Position numbers and translations under genes: made by a program. This document shows positions 16,828 to 24,035 of a DNA stretch of 24,738 nucleotides, piece after piece. The DNA lies in NCBI GenBank assembly GCA_964614415.1, contig CAZTLE010000040.1, forward strand, positions 1-24,738, given 5' to 3'. Under the pieces are notes generated by a model. It saw only the letters and a program-made list of their open reading frames with translations, had not been told where the DNA came from and searched no databases. The stretch comes from CAZTLE01 sp964614415. Lineage in GTDB: Bacteria > Bacteroidota > Bacteroidia > Flavobacteriales > Flavobacteriaceae. Position 1 is the first letter of the stretch, and each line of letters opens with the position of its first letter.

Positions 16828-17887
16828 TTATCACAGAAATATTACCTGGGGCGAGCGTGCTAAGTTTGGTTTCTTTCAGGCCGTAGATCACTGTGTAGGG
16901 AGAGAACGGGGCTTTAAATGGTTCGAAAGGTCGCGAAGAAAACTTTACAAAAACCTTCACAATCGCTTAAAGACCGGGAAGGCAGGAACGATTTACCCCG
17001 TGGAACGTGTTTCCAATATTTCGGTTAAAGACTTCAAGAAGAAATATATTGGCAGAGGTAGGCCTGTTATTATTGAGGGCGGGGCAAAAGAATGGGCCTC
17101 GGTCAAGAACTGGTCCCCCGAATACTTCAAGCGGCTCTACGGGGATGAAGAGGTGTTGTACGTTGATTATGAGAACCAGAGCATGTTCGAACGTATGAAG
17201 CTGGGTGAGATCCTGGATGGAATTGGTAAAAAAACCGGGCGATATTATCGGTTCTACCCCTTGTTGCAACGGCATCCGGAACACATTAACGACTTTGATT
17301 ACGACTGGCTCAAATCATGCCGACACAAGATCAACTGGAATGAGAACTTCAATGTATTTATGGGAGGGGATGGTTCGTATTCACCATTACATAACTCGTT
17401 CAGCAACAATATTTTTACGCAGGTCTATGGTAAAAAGGAATGGGTGATATACCCTCCTTATTATTCGATCATCTTCGATCCGGACCCTGCGCTTAACATG
17501 TATCGCGGTGTTTCCGAGAGGCAGGGAGCTCGATTTGACTCGTTCAAACCGGATTTTGAAAAGCACCCGCTATTCAAGTATATCGATGGATACAGGGTCA
17601 CTCTGAACCCCGGAGATATTTTGTATAATCCTCCTTACTGGTGGCATACCGTACGTAATATTGGTGATTCGATTGCCGTGGGGTATCGGTGGTTTCCTCC
17701 TTTGCACTGCCTCAAAAAGTCACCCCTGTATTTTGCCATGGACCTTACGGTGCGCAAACCTCCTATATGGAAGGCACTAAAATTGGCCGGTAAAGACATA
17801 AACCTCATCCAGCTTTATGTGATGGGGCAACTTGAAAACTATTATAAGGAACTCGAAAAGTTTGAAAACTCCCAAGCTACATCTTAG
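16820..17887 (+). CDS. JmjC/cupin_8-like protein, paralog 2 (HNS metal site)
   Basis: A 355-residue paralog. ATG 16820 was chosen because it makes the N-terminus (MHDYHRNITWGER) align residue for residue with paralogs 3 and 4; an upstream ATG at 16784 would add 12 residues. The metal region is SPLHNSFSNNIF (188-199): H191, Ser193 in place of the Asp ligand, N197, K206 (KKEW) and H276 (PPYWWHTV). It is the only copy with Ser instead of Ala at the missing ligand and Ser instead of Thr before the Pro. It starts 8 bases before the end of paralog 1. Confidence 0.86.
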   Translation: MHDYHRNITWGERAKFGFFQAVDHCVGRERGFKWFERSRRKLYKNLHNRLKTGKAGTIYPVERVSNISVKDFKKKYIGRGRPVIIEGGAKEWASVKNWSPEYFKRLYGDEEVLYVDYENQSMFERMKLGEILDGIGKKTGRYYRFYPLLQRHPEHINDFDYDWLKSCRHKINWNENFNVFMGGDGSYSPLHNSFSNNIFTQVYGKKEWVIYPPYYSIIFDPDPALNMYRGVSERQGARFDSFKPDFEKHPLFKYIDGYRVTLNPGDILYNPPYWWHTVRNIGDSIAVGYRWFPPLHCLKKSPLYFAMDLTVRKPPIWKALKLAGKDINLIQLYVMGQLENYYKELEKFENSQATS

Positions 17888-18914
17888 CCGTGGCGAGCGT
17901 CGCCGATACGGGTACTACCAATTCCTGGATCATTTCTTCGGAAGGCCTTTCGGATTCAAGGTAACCAAGGGTAGCAGAAGACGTTTTTACGGCAAGCTGA
18001 AAGAGCGCTTCGAAAAGCTACCTCCCGGGGAAATGATACCCGTGGAACGCGTTTCCAATATTGATCTGGATACCTTCTATGCGAAATATGTGAATAAGGG
18101 AATCCCAGTGGTGTTGGAAGGCGCTGCCAAAGACTGGAACTGTGTTCAGGACTGGTCGCTTCAATATTTTAAGGACCTGCATGGCGACGACGAGATCATT
18201 GCTGTGGAACAAGACACCATGGACCTCTCGCACAAGACCATTAAGCTGCGGGATATCATAGACGGCATACAACAGGGAATGGCAAAGTATTACCGGTTCT
18301 ACCCCTTGTTGGAACGACATCCCGAGCATCTGGCGGACTTTGATGTGAAATGGCTTCGGAAATTTAAGAGGGTGGCTTCCCCTACCGAATCGTTCCAGGT
18401 ATTCATTGGTGGCGACAAGTCCTATACCCCGCTCCATAATGCCAGTCTTGGCAATATGTTTATTCAGGCTGTAGGTCGCAAGCATTGGCGGTTCTACCCA
18501 CATGAAATGGTGGCTATCATTGATCCGGATCCTGTACGAAATATCTATCGGCATGCTCCCATTCGAAAAGACGGACAATCGTTCAACGCTTTCGAACCCG
18601 ATTTTGGGCATCCGTTTCACTTATTCGAGAAAATGGACGGCCTGGAAGTAATCCTGGAGCCAGGAGATATCCTTTACAATCCTCCGTATTACTGGCATAC
18701 GGTTCGAAACATTGGAGATTCCATTGGAGTTGGATATCGTTGGCTACCCCTTTGGAGTAACCTGAGAAAATGGCCCTTGACCACCTTTATGGATCTCACC
18801 GCCCGCAAACCCAACTTTTTTAAGACAATGAAGTACCTGAAGCAGGATGTAAACCTACTGCATCTCGCCGAGACCGGAGAATTGAAACAATATTTGAAGG
18901 AAAAACAAAATTGA
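17862..18914 (+). CDS. JmjC/cupin_8-like protein, paralog 3 (HNA metal site)
   Basis: A 350-residue paralog. No ATG exists before the conserved N-terminal region. TTG at 17862 gives MKTPKLHLSRGER, exactly 20 residues before the shared Gln of the F/YxxQ position, as in paralogs 2 and 4; TTG at 17832 is a less likely start. The gene begins 26 bases inside paralog 2. Metal region: TPLHNASLGNMF (189-200) with H192, Ala194, N198, K207 and H279 (PPYYWHTV). The stretch DPDPVRNIYRHAPIRK is shared almost fully with paralog 4, so these two are the closest pair. Confidence 0.85.
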   Translation: MKTPKLHLSRGERRRYGYYQFLDHFFGRPFGFKVTKGSRRRFYGKLKERFEKLPPGEMIPVERVSNIDLDTFYAKYVNKGIPVVLEGAAKDWNCVQDWSLQYFKDLHGDDEIIAVEQDTMDLSHKTIKLRDIIDGIQQGMAKYYRFYPLLERHPEHLADFDVKWLRKFKRVASPTESFQVFIGGDKSYTPLHNASLGNMFIQAVGRKHWRFYPHEMVAIIDPDPVRNIYRHAPIRKDGQSFNAFEPDFGHPFHLFEKMDGLEVILEPGDILYNPPYYWHTVRNIGDSIGVGYRWLPLWSNLRKWPLTTFMDLTARKPNFFKTMKYLKQDVNLLHLAETGELKQYLKEKQN

Positions 18915-18927
18915 AAAAGTATATTTG
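18894..18927 (+). promoter_or_regulatory. possible internal promoter before JmjC-like paralog 4
   Basis: TTG at 18894-18896 and TATATTTG at 18920-18927 are 23 bases apart and the box ends 5 bases before the ATG at 18933. This is a full match to the Flavobacteriia -33/-7 pattern. Paralog 4 is also the only one of the set that does not overlap the gene before it. Confidence 0.4.
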
Positions 18928-18932
18928 ATCTA

Positions 18933-19985
18933 ATGACTGAATTTCAGAGGAACATATCGTTTGGCGCACGGCTGGGATACGGAACTTTTCAGTTCATGGA
19001 TCATTTTCTGGGCAGGCGATTGTCCTTTGGTATGACTCGTCCTTTGCGAAAGGCCTTCTATTCGTCTCTAGAAAAGAGGATGAAAAAAGGAGAAAAAGGC
19101 CGTGTGATCAACATCGATCGAAGGAAGAATCTGAGTCAGGAGGAATTCAGGTCAGAATACCTTCTGAAGAACCGCCCGGTAATTTTTGAAGGACAGGCCA
19201 AAGATTGGGATTGCGTAAAAAATTGGTCACTACAATTTCTGAAAGAGCAGCATGGGGATGATCAAATCATCGTCGTTAACCAGGAGGACGTTAATAACAC
19301 GCATGAAGAGCTCACCCTGGCCGAGCTCATCGACGGAATTAATGATGGGATGGCCCGCTATTACCGCTTTTACCCGTTAATTCAGAGGCATCCGGAGCGC
19401 TTATTGGATTTCGACTTCAAATGGATGCAGCAGCATAGGCATCAAAATATTAAATTCGACGCATTCCAGGTTTTTGTGGGACCCAATAACTCTTATACGC
19501 CGTTGCACAATGCGAACGCCGGGAATATTTTTACTCAGGTGCATGGCACCAAAGAATGGATGCTGTATCCCGAATATTACACAGCGGTGATGGACCCTAA
19601 TCCTGTTCGCAGCAATTACCGCACAGCACCTATTCGTAAGGAATACGGCCCCTACAATCCTTTCGATCCGGAGCACGAGCATCCTTATCACCTTTTCCAG
19701 TACATAGATCGATATTACGGCAAACTAAACCCAGGGGATATTTTGTACAATCCACCATATTGGTGGCATGCCGTGAAGAGTTACGGAGATAATATCGGTG
19801 TGGGGTATCGTTGGTTACCACTAGGGTTCAATTTCAAACACAGTCCGCTATATTCTTTTCTGGATATGTGTACTACCAGACCACCTGTTTGGAAAACCTG
19901 GAAACTCTCCCAAATTGATCCAAATCTTACACACCTCGCCGAAGTGGGTAAACTGAAGGAATACATCGCAAGCAAGAATGCCTAA
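18933..19985 (+). CDS. JmjC/cupin_8-like protein, paralog 4 (HNA metal site)
   Basis: A 350-residue paralog starting with ATG, 18 bases after paralog 3. Metal region: TPLHNANAGNIF (189-200) with H192, Ala194, N198, K207 (GTKEW) and H279 (PPYWWHAV). Domain order matches the others: N-terminal helical part, AKDWDCVKNWSLQF, then RYYRFYPLIQRHPER, core sheet, and a C-terminal helix ending in a charged tail. It may be transcribed on its own as well as from the long operon. Its TAA overlaps the TAG of the convergent sulfotransferase. Confidence 0.86.
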   Translation: MTEFQRNISFGARLGYGTFQFMDHFLGRRLSFGMTRPLRKAFYSSLEKRMKKGEKGRVINIDRRKNLSQEEFRSEYLLKNRPVIFEGQAKDWDCVKNWSLQFLKEQHGDDQIIVVNQEDVNNTHEELTLAELIDGINDGMARYYRFYPLIQRHPERLLDFDFKWMQQHRHQNIKFDAFQVFVGPNNSYTPLHNANAGNIFTQVHGTKEWMLYPEYYTAVMDPNPVRSNYRTAPIRKEYGPYNPFDPEHEHPYHLFQYIDRYYGKLNPGDILYNPPYWWHAVKSYGDNIGVGYRWLPLGFNFKHSPLYSFLDMCTTRPPVWKTWKLSQIDPNLTHLAEVGKLKEYIASKNA

Positions 19986-21007
19986 ATCTTGGGTTGATCC
20001 GGCCAGTATTTGTGATCAGTCAACCGAGAACGCAGTTGTAAAATGGACTTGCGTATAAAGAACGGAATGCTAAAAAAGGTTCGTATCGCCACTACTCCCA
20101 TAAATATTTTCAGCTTTGATAGCGGCGTTCTCAACAGAATAGTGAGATCGCTTTTTGGTTTTTCAAAACCATAACCAAACTGTTGGGCGAGATCGGCAGT
20201 GGCGTACTCCACATGCTTTCGATGCTTCGGAAGCAGGCTTTTCTTCCATTTCTCGGCAATGCTCTTATCGATAGGCTTTAAAAGGCTTCGGTGCTTGTCC
20301 TTGTAGGTTTCCGTGTATTCCGTAAAACGCTTGGTTGTGGTAGACCGGTAATCCATCATGCTCGGCTCATAGGGCAGTTCCAGAAACTCACAAACCGATC
20401 GCATAGTGTCTTCAGTGTTTTCTATCAGATCTTCGTATTTCAGAAGAAAATACTGATCCGGATATTTTTCCTTTAATTTCAGTACTGACTTATTGTTCCA
20501 GGTCCATAAATATCCGATCGCCAACGCATCCTTCTTTTTGAATGTATTGATCTGACCATTCGCCGTTCCCCTGGGGTCCCGCATTATGTGTATGATCTTG
20601 GCGTTTGGATTCACATCCATGATCCGCTTGGTAAACATGGAATAAATGGGCTTCTTTCCTCCAAAACGTACGATTGACTTCTGCTTGTAGGAACCCCGAA
20701 AGCTTGAGCGAACCACATTAAGTGCATCGCCCATACTATTGATCTCACCCGCTTGAGCAAAGGCTTCTTCCAGCGAAGCTCTCGGCACACGCCACATGAG
20801 TCGGAAGGGTCTGTCCGTGTAAAGATCATCCATGAATTTTGACAAGGTACGGGCGTCCCAGTTCTTCTTCTTGTGATATTTTTTGTACAGGTGAAGCACG
20901 AAATAGGACTCCGGAGGGACCACAATCGCGCCATGAGCATCCATAATACTCTGTAGCAAGGTGGTACCTGAACGGCCCATTCCTAATATGTAAAAATTAC
21001 TGATCAT
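19982..21007 (-). CDS. sulfotransferase family protein (second gene of minus-strand pair)
   Basis: A 341-residue PAPS-dependent sulfotransferase. The 5'-phosphosulfate loop is GRSGTTLLQ (11-19) right at the N-terminus, followed by PPESYFVLHLYKKY. The 3'-phosphate site is HIMRDPRGTANGQ, and KYEDLIENTEDTMRSVCEFL is the usual helix of bacterial Stf3-like enzymes. No signal peptide or N-terminal anchor is seen, so it acts in the cytoplasm. It transfers sulfate to a hydroxyl (or amine) of a small molecule or glycan; the acceptor is not evident. The start overlaps the end of the upstream sulfotransferase gene by 11 bases. Confidence 0.85.
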   Translation of the reverse strand: MISNFYILGMGRSGTTLLQSIMDAHGAIVVPPESYFVLHLYKKYHKKKNWDARTLSKFMDDLYTDRPFRLMWRVPRASLEEAFAQAGEINSMGDALNVVRSSFRGSYKQKSIVRFGGKKPIYSMFTKRIMDVNPNAKIIHIMRDPRGTANGQINTFKKKDALAIGYLWTWNNKSVLKLKEKYPDQYFLLKYEDLIENTEDTMRSVCEFLELPYEPSMMDYRSTTTKRFTEYTETYKDKHRSLLKPIDKSIAEKWKKSLLPKHRKHVEYATADLAQQFGYGFEKPKSDLTILLRTPLSKLKIFMGVVAIRTFFSIPFFIRKSILQLRSRLTDHKYWPDQPKI

Positions 21008-22055
21008 TTTTTGGCAATAAGGCTAGGTTTGGTTTGCTCTTTAACTCTCGAAGCCAGATGGGTAATCTGTAATACCAGAGCAATTTTTCGGCTTTGAACT
21101 TAATATCTTTTGGAATCTTTGGTTCCACATGATTAACTGCCGCATCATCGGTATATCGTGCTGCATATTCCGAGCAGATGGAATTCAATGTTTCAATTTG
21201 GGCCCCGGTCAGTTTCTCTTTCCAAGTGTTCAAAAGTCTTGCATCCAGGGGTCTGGTCAAATTCTTATGTACGGTTTGTGAGGCCAACTCACGTATTTTT
21301 TTGACCTTCTCAGAGGGTGATCGCCTGACATAGGCATCGTATAATTCTCCTATGGTCCCATGGTAGTTAACCATCATCGGATCGAAGGACAATCCCAGAA
21401 AATCACTGATCTCTCGCAACTCATGCTCAGGTTCCCTCACCAACGATTCATATCGTAACGTATGAAACCTATTGGGCTTTTCAGTTTTCAATCTTTCAAT
21501 CTTTTCATTGTATAACACCCACATATGGCCCAGTTCTCGCATGGTCTTGTGCGGCTGAAACTTATAAAACGAACTCGAATTGGCCCGATAATCCCGAATC
21601 ACATGGATAAATCGTGCATCAGGAAATACATCCGTGATTAGAGGCAATAACAACGCATGAATGGGATTCTTATCAATTATAACCTTCGGCTCCTGCTGTT
21701 CGAACAATGCCACACGAGAGACATAAACCTGCTTGCATACCAATCCGTAGGAACTGTCTTCCGGTAACAACTCAATACGCCGGGTTAGCGCAGGCACATC
21801 CATTTCCCAAAACAAGGAGATCTTGAGCTCACTCAGAACGTCTTCAATGAACCTCTTCTTAACCGATGGAGTCCAGCGTTTTACGCTTCCATAGCGGTTC
21901 CTAAAATGCACTACAAACCTCGACTCCAAAGGGGCCACCGTATTGGGGTGGGCTTCGAGCATGGTTTGAAGTAAGGTAGTTCCGGAACGTCCTTTAGCCA
22001 GAACGAAGACAATGGGCAGGTCTAAAGGTTGGATTGATTCCGGTTGGCGATTCAT
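20997..22055 (-). CDS. sulfotransferase family protein (first gene of minus-strand pair)
   Basis: A 352-residue sulfotransferase with the PAPS loop KGRSGTTLLQ (21-30) and the 3'-phosphate region HVIRDYRANSSSF. The acceptor-side helix reads RYESLVREPEHELREISDFL. I chose ATG 22055 because a perfect TATCTTTG box lies 5 bases upstream; an in-frame ATG at 22100 would place the start ahead of the promoter box. It is related to, but clearly different from, the second copy, so the pair may sulfate two positions or two substrates. It is divergent from the AspH/LpxO-like gene. Confidence 0.85.
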   Translation of the reverse strand: MNRQPESIQPLDLPIVFVLAKGRSGTTLLQTMLEAHPNTVAPLESRFVVHFRNRYGSVKRWTPSVKKRFIEDVLSELKISLFWEMDVPALTRRIELLPEDSSYGLVCKQVYVSRVALFEQQEPKVIIDKNPIHALLLPLITDVFPDARFIHVIRDYRANSSSFYKFQPHKTMRELGHMWVLYNEKIERLKTEKPNRFHTLRYESLVREPEHELREISDFLGLSFDPMMVNYHGTIGELYDAYVRRSPSEKVKKIRELASQTVHKNLTRPLDARLLNTWKEKLTGAQIETLNSICSEYAARYTDDAAVNHVEPKIPKDIKFKAEKLLWYYRLPIWLRELKSKPNLALLPKNDQ

Positions 22056-22060
22056 GCGGT

Positions 22061-22068
22061 CAAAGATA
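22061..22068 (-). promoter_or_regulatory. -7 promoter box of the sulfotransferase operon
   Basis: TATCTTTG on the minus strand is a perfect -7 match and lies five bases before the ATG at 22055. No TTG is seen within 17-23 bases upstream (the nearest is at 29). Confidence 0.5.
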
Positions 22069-22102
22069 GGTCTTTTGATGGTTTTAGAAATGCCTTTCAA
22101 AA

Positions 22103-22133
22103 TTGGCGATTCTTCAAAATAAATTTACTTTTG
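22103..22133 (+). promoter_or_regulatory. promoter of the AspH/LpxO-like gene
   Basis: TTG at 22103-22105 and TACTTTTG at 22126-22133 are 20 bases apart, a full match to the Flavobacteriia promoter, ending nine bases before ATG 22143. This argues for the start at 22143 and against the in-frame ATG at 22044. Confidence 0.6.
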
Positions 22134-22142
22134 AGTCAGCGC

Positions 22143-22889
22143 ATGCCTAACCGACCAAAAATATGGTACTCCTTTATGGGAGGACGATCTGAAGAAGATC
22201 ACGTTGGATTTTATGACCCGGCAGACTTCGATTGGACTGCTAAGCTCGAATCACACTACGATGATATATTTCCGGAGATTGAGGCCTATCTCGAGCAGAA
22301 CGAGGAAAAGATCAAACCCTATTTCAACAAGTCCCTGGTGACTGCCAAAAGCCGTTGGCGTACTTCAGGTTTCTTTTTCTGGACCTGGCCGGTTCGCAAG
22401 AACATGAAACAGTGTCCTACGACAATGAAGATACTGAAGGAAGTACCGGGTATTATCTCGGCCTCGATAAGTATCCTGGAAACCGATACGGAAATAAAAC
22501 CCCATCGCGGAGATACCAATGCGATCATTCGTTCACATTATGCGCTAAAGGTGCCCGCAGGGCTTCCCGAATGTGGTTTTATGGTAAACGAAGAAAAGCG
22601 TCCCTGGAGCGAAGGAAAATTACTCATGTTTAACGACGCCGCGGAGCATGCTGCCTGGAACAATAGTCCCAACCGTCGTTATGTATTGCTGTTTGATATT
22701 ATACGTCCGGAGTTCAAATCAAAAAAGTATCGGGTTTCCAGTATGGTTCTGGCCGGATTGCTTATGCAAGCCATTGTTCAGAAATTGTCCTTCCTGAAGT
22801 ACTTTCCGAAGATCATTTTAGGAGCCATGCTATTTACCATTGCCTTTCTGTTGAACCCCTTGCTACGGCTTCAAAAAGTCATAGGATAA
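22143..22889 (+). CDS. AspH/LpxO-family Fe(II)/2-oxoglutarate dioxygenase with hydrophobic C-terminal tail
   Basis: A 248-residue protein. The core (about 45-190) matches the aspartyl/asparaginyl beta-hydroxylase family, which includes the lipid A acyl-chain hydroxylase LpxO. Blocks are CPTTMKILKEVPGI, KPHRGDTNAIIRSHYALKVP with metal ligand H121, and FNDAAEHAAWNN with H169 followed by R178/R179 for 2-oxoglutarate. Like AspH it has HxG (Gly123) and no metal carboxylate, which is normal in that family. Residues about 200-240 are hydrophobic and could form one or two membrane helices, so the enzyme may sit on the inner membrane and act on acyl chains or lipid-linked intermediates. The promoter above sets the start. 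Confidence 0.78.
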   Translation: MPNRPKIWYSFMGGRSEEDHVGFYDPADFDWTAKLESHYDDIFPEIEAYLEQNEEKIKPYFNKSLVTAKSRWRTSGFFFWTWPVRKNMKQCPTTMKILKEVPGIISASISILETDTEIKPHRGDTNAIIRSHYALKVPAGLPECGFMVNEEKRPWSEGKLLMFNDAAEHAAWNNSPNRRYVLLFDIIRPEFKSKKYRVSSMVLAGLLMQAIVQKLSFLKYFPKIILGAMLFTIAFLLNPLLRLQKVIG

Positions 22890-22904
22890 CCGCCAAGCAA
22901 TCTT

Positions 22905-22912
22905 TATTTTTG
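22905..22912 (+). promoter_or_regulatory. -7 promoter box of the wecE-like gene
   Basis: TATTTTTG matches the -7 consensus fully and ends seven bases before the ATG at 22920. No TTG is seen at the expected distance. Confidence 0.4.
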
Positions 22913-22919
22913 TTCGATT

Positions 22920-24035
22920 ATGATCCCGTTGCATAAGCCCTACATTTCAGGAAAAGAGATCAGCTACATGGAGGACGCCATTCATGGCGGACAGCTATCC
23001 GGGAACGGGATTTACACGGAACGCTGCCAGGCTTATTTTCGAAACGAATTCAATTTCAAAACGTGCCTGCTTACGCACAGTTGTACGTCGGCACTCGAAA
23101 TGGCTGCCCTACTCGCGAAAATTGAACCTGGAGACGAAGTGATTGTTCCGTCCTACACCTATGTTTCGACGGCAAACCCCTTCGTGATGCGCGGAGCGGA
23201 GATCGTTTTTGCCGATTCGGAATCGGCGACACCCAATATTGACGTTTCCAAGTTGTCCGATCTCATTACCGAAAGAACCAAGGCCATTGTGGTTGTTCAC
23301 TATGCGGGGATTGCCTGTGATATGGACGCGATCATGGCTCTTGCCAATGCACATAACGTTTTGGTGATTGAAGATGCAGCCCATGCTCAGGGGGCCTCCT
23401 ATAAAGGTCGTTATTTGGGTGGTATAGGTCATTTGGGAGCGTATTCCTTCCACGCCACCAAGAACATTACCTCCGGAGAAGGAGGACTGCTTATCGTAAA
23501 TGACGATCGTTTTGCGGAGCGGGCCGAAATGCTATGGGAGAAGGGCACAAACCGAAAAAAATTCCTGGAAGGAGTGGTGACCAAATACGAATGGTGTGAT
23601 ATCGGTTCTTCATTCTATCCTTCTGAAATTACCGCTGCCTTTCTTTGGGCGCAGCTCGAAATTTCTGCCGATATCCAACAAAAAAGAATGGACGACTGGA
23701 ACAAATATTATGAAGCGCTTAAAGGGTTGACTCAGATCGAAATACCAAATATTCCTGAATATGCCAGTCATAATGCACATCTTTTTTACCTGAAGGCCGG
23801 TTCCAGAGAGGAACGGGATTCACTGATGGCCGAACTAAGAAATCGGGGTATTGGTGCGGCATTCCACTATCTTGCCCTGCATACCAGCCCCTATTGGAAA
23901 GACCGGAATAGCGAGCACCTGCCTCAGGCCAAACAATGGGAAGAACGATTATTACGACTTCCGTTGTACCATACGCTGTCACAAGAAGAATTGGATAAAA
24001 CAATCACGGCTGTAACCGAAATTCTAGGGGCATGA
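22920..24035 (+). CDS. wecE: dTDP-4-amino-4,6-dideoxygalactose transaminase (WecE/RffA)
   Basis: A 371-residue PLP enzyme of the DegT/DnrJ/EryC1/StrS family, very similar throughout to E. coli WecE. Examples are LLTHSCTSALEMAALL, VIVPSYTYVSTANPFV, VVVHYAGIACDMDAIMALA and EKGTNRKKF. The PLP lysine is K181 in SFHATKNITSGEGG, the same position as in WecE. The enzyme turns dTDP-4-keto-6-deoxyglucose plus glutamate into dTDP-Fuc4N. The 4-amino group is the natural target of the GNAT gene in the facing operon. No rmlA/rmlB is in the window, so the precursor must come from elsewhere. The gene overlaps the ABC transporter start by four bases (ATGA). Specificity is by similarity. Confidence 0.88.
   Translation: MIPLHKPYISGKEISYMEDAIHGGQLSGNGIYTERCQAYFRNEFNFKTCLLTHSCTSALEMAALLAKIEPGDEVIVPSYTYVSTANPFVMRGAEIVFADSESATPNIDVSKLSDLITERTKAIVVVHYAGIACDMDAIMALANAHNVLVIEDAAHAQGASYKGRYLGGIGHLGAYSFHATKNITSGEGGLLIVNDDRFAERAEMLWEKGTNRKKFLEGVVTKYEWCDIGSSFYPSEITAAFLWAQLEISADIQQKRMDDWNKYYEALKGLTQIEIPNIPEYASHNAHLFYLKAGSREERDSLMAELRNRGIGAAFHYLALHTSPYWKDRNSEHLPQAKQWEERLLRLPLYHTLSQEELDKTITAVTEILGA

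Noticed and set aside
18018..18620. 200-codon open frame antisense to JmjC-like paralog 3
   Set aside because: Shadow of a conserved gene; no promoter or homology signal.
15778..19985. Calling the four JmjC-like proteins halogenases outright
   Set aside because: The missing carboxylate is suggestive only; inactive JmjC proteins and two-His hydroxylases share the feature, so the annotation is kept at family level.
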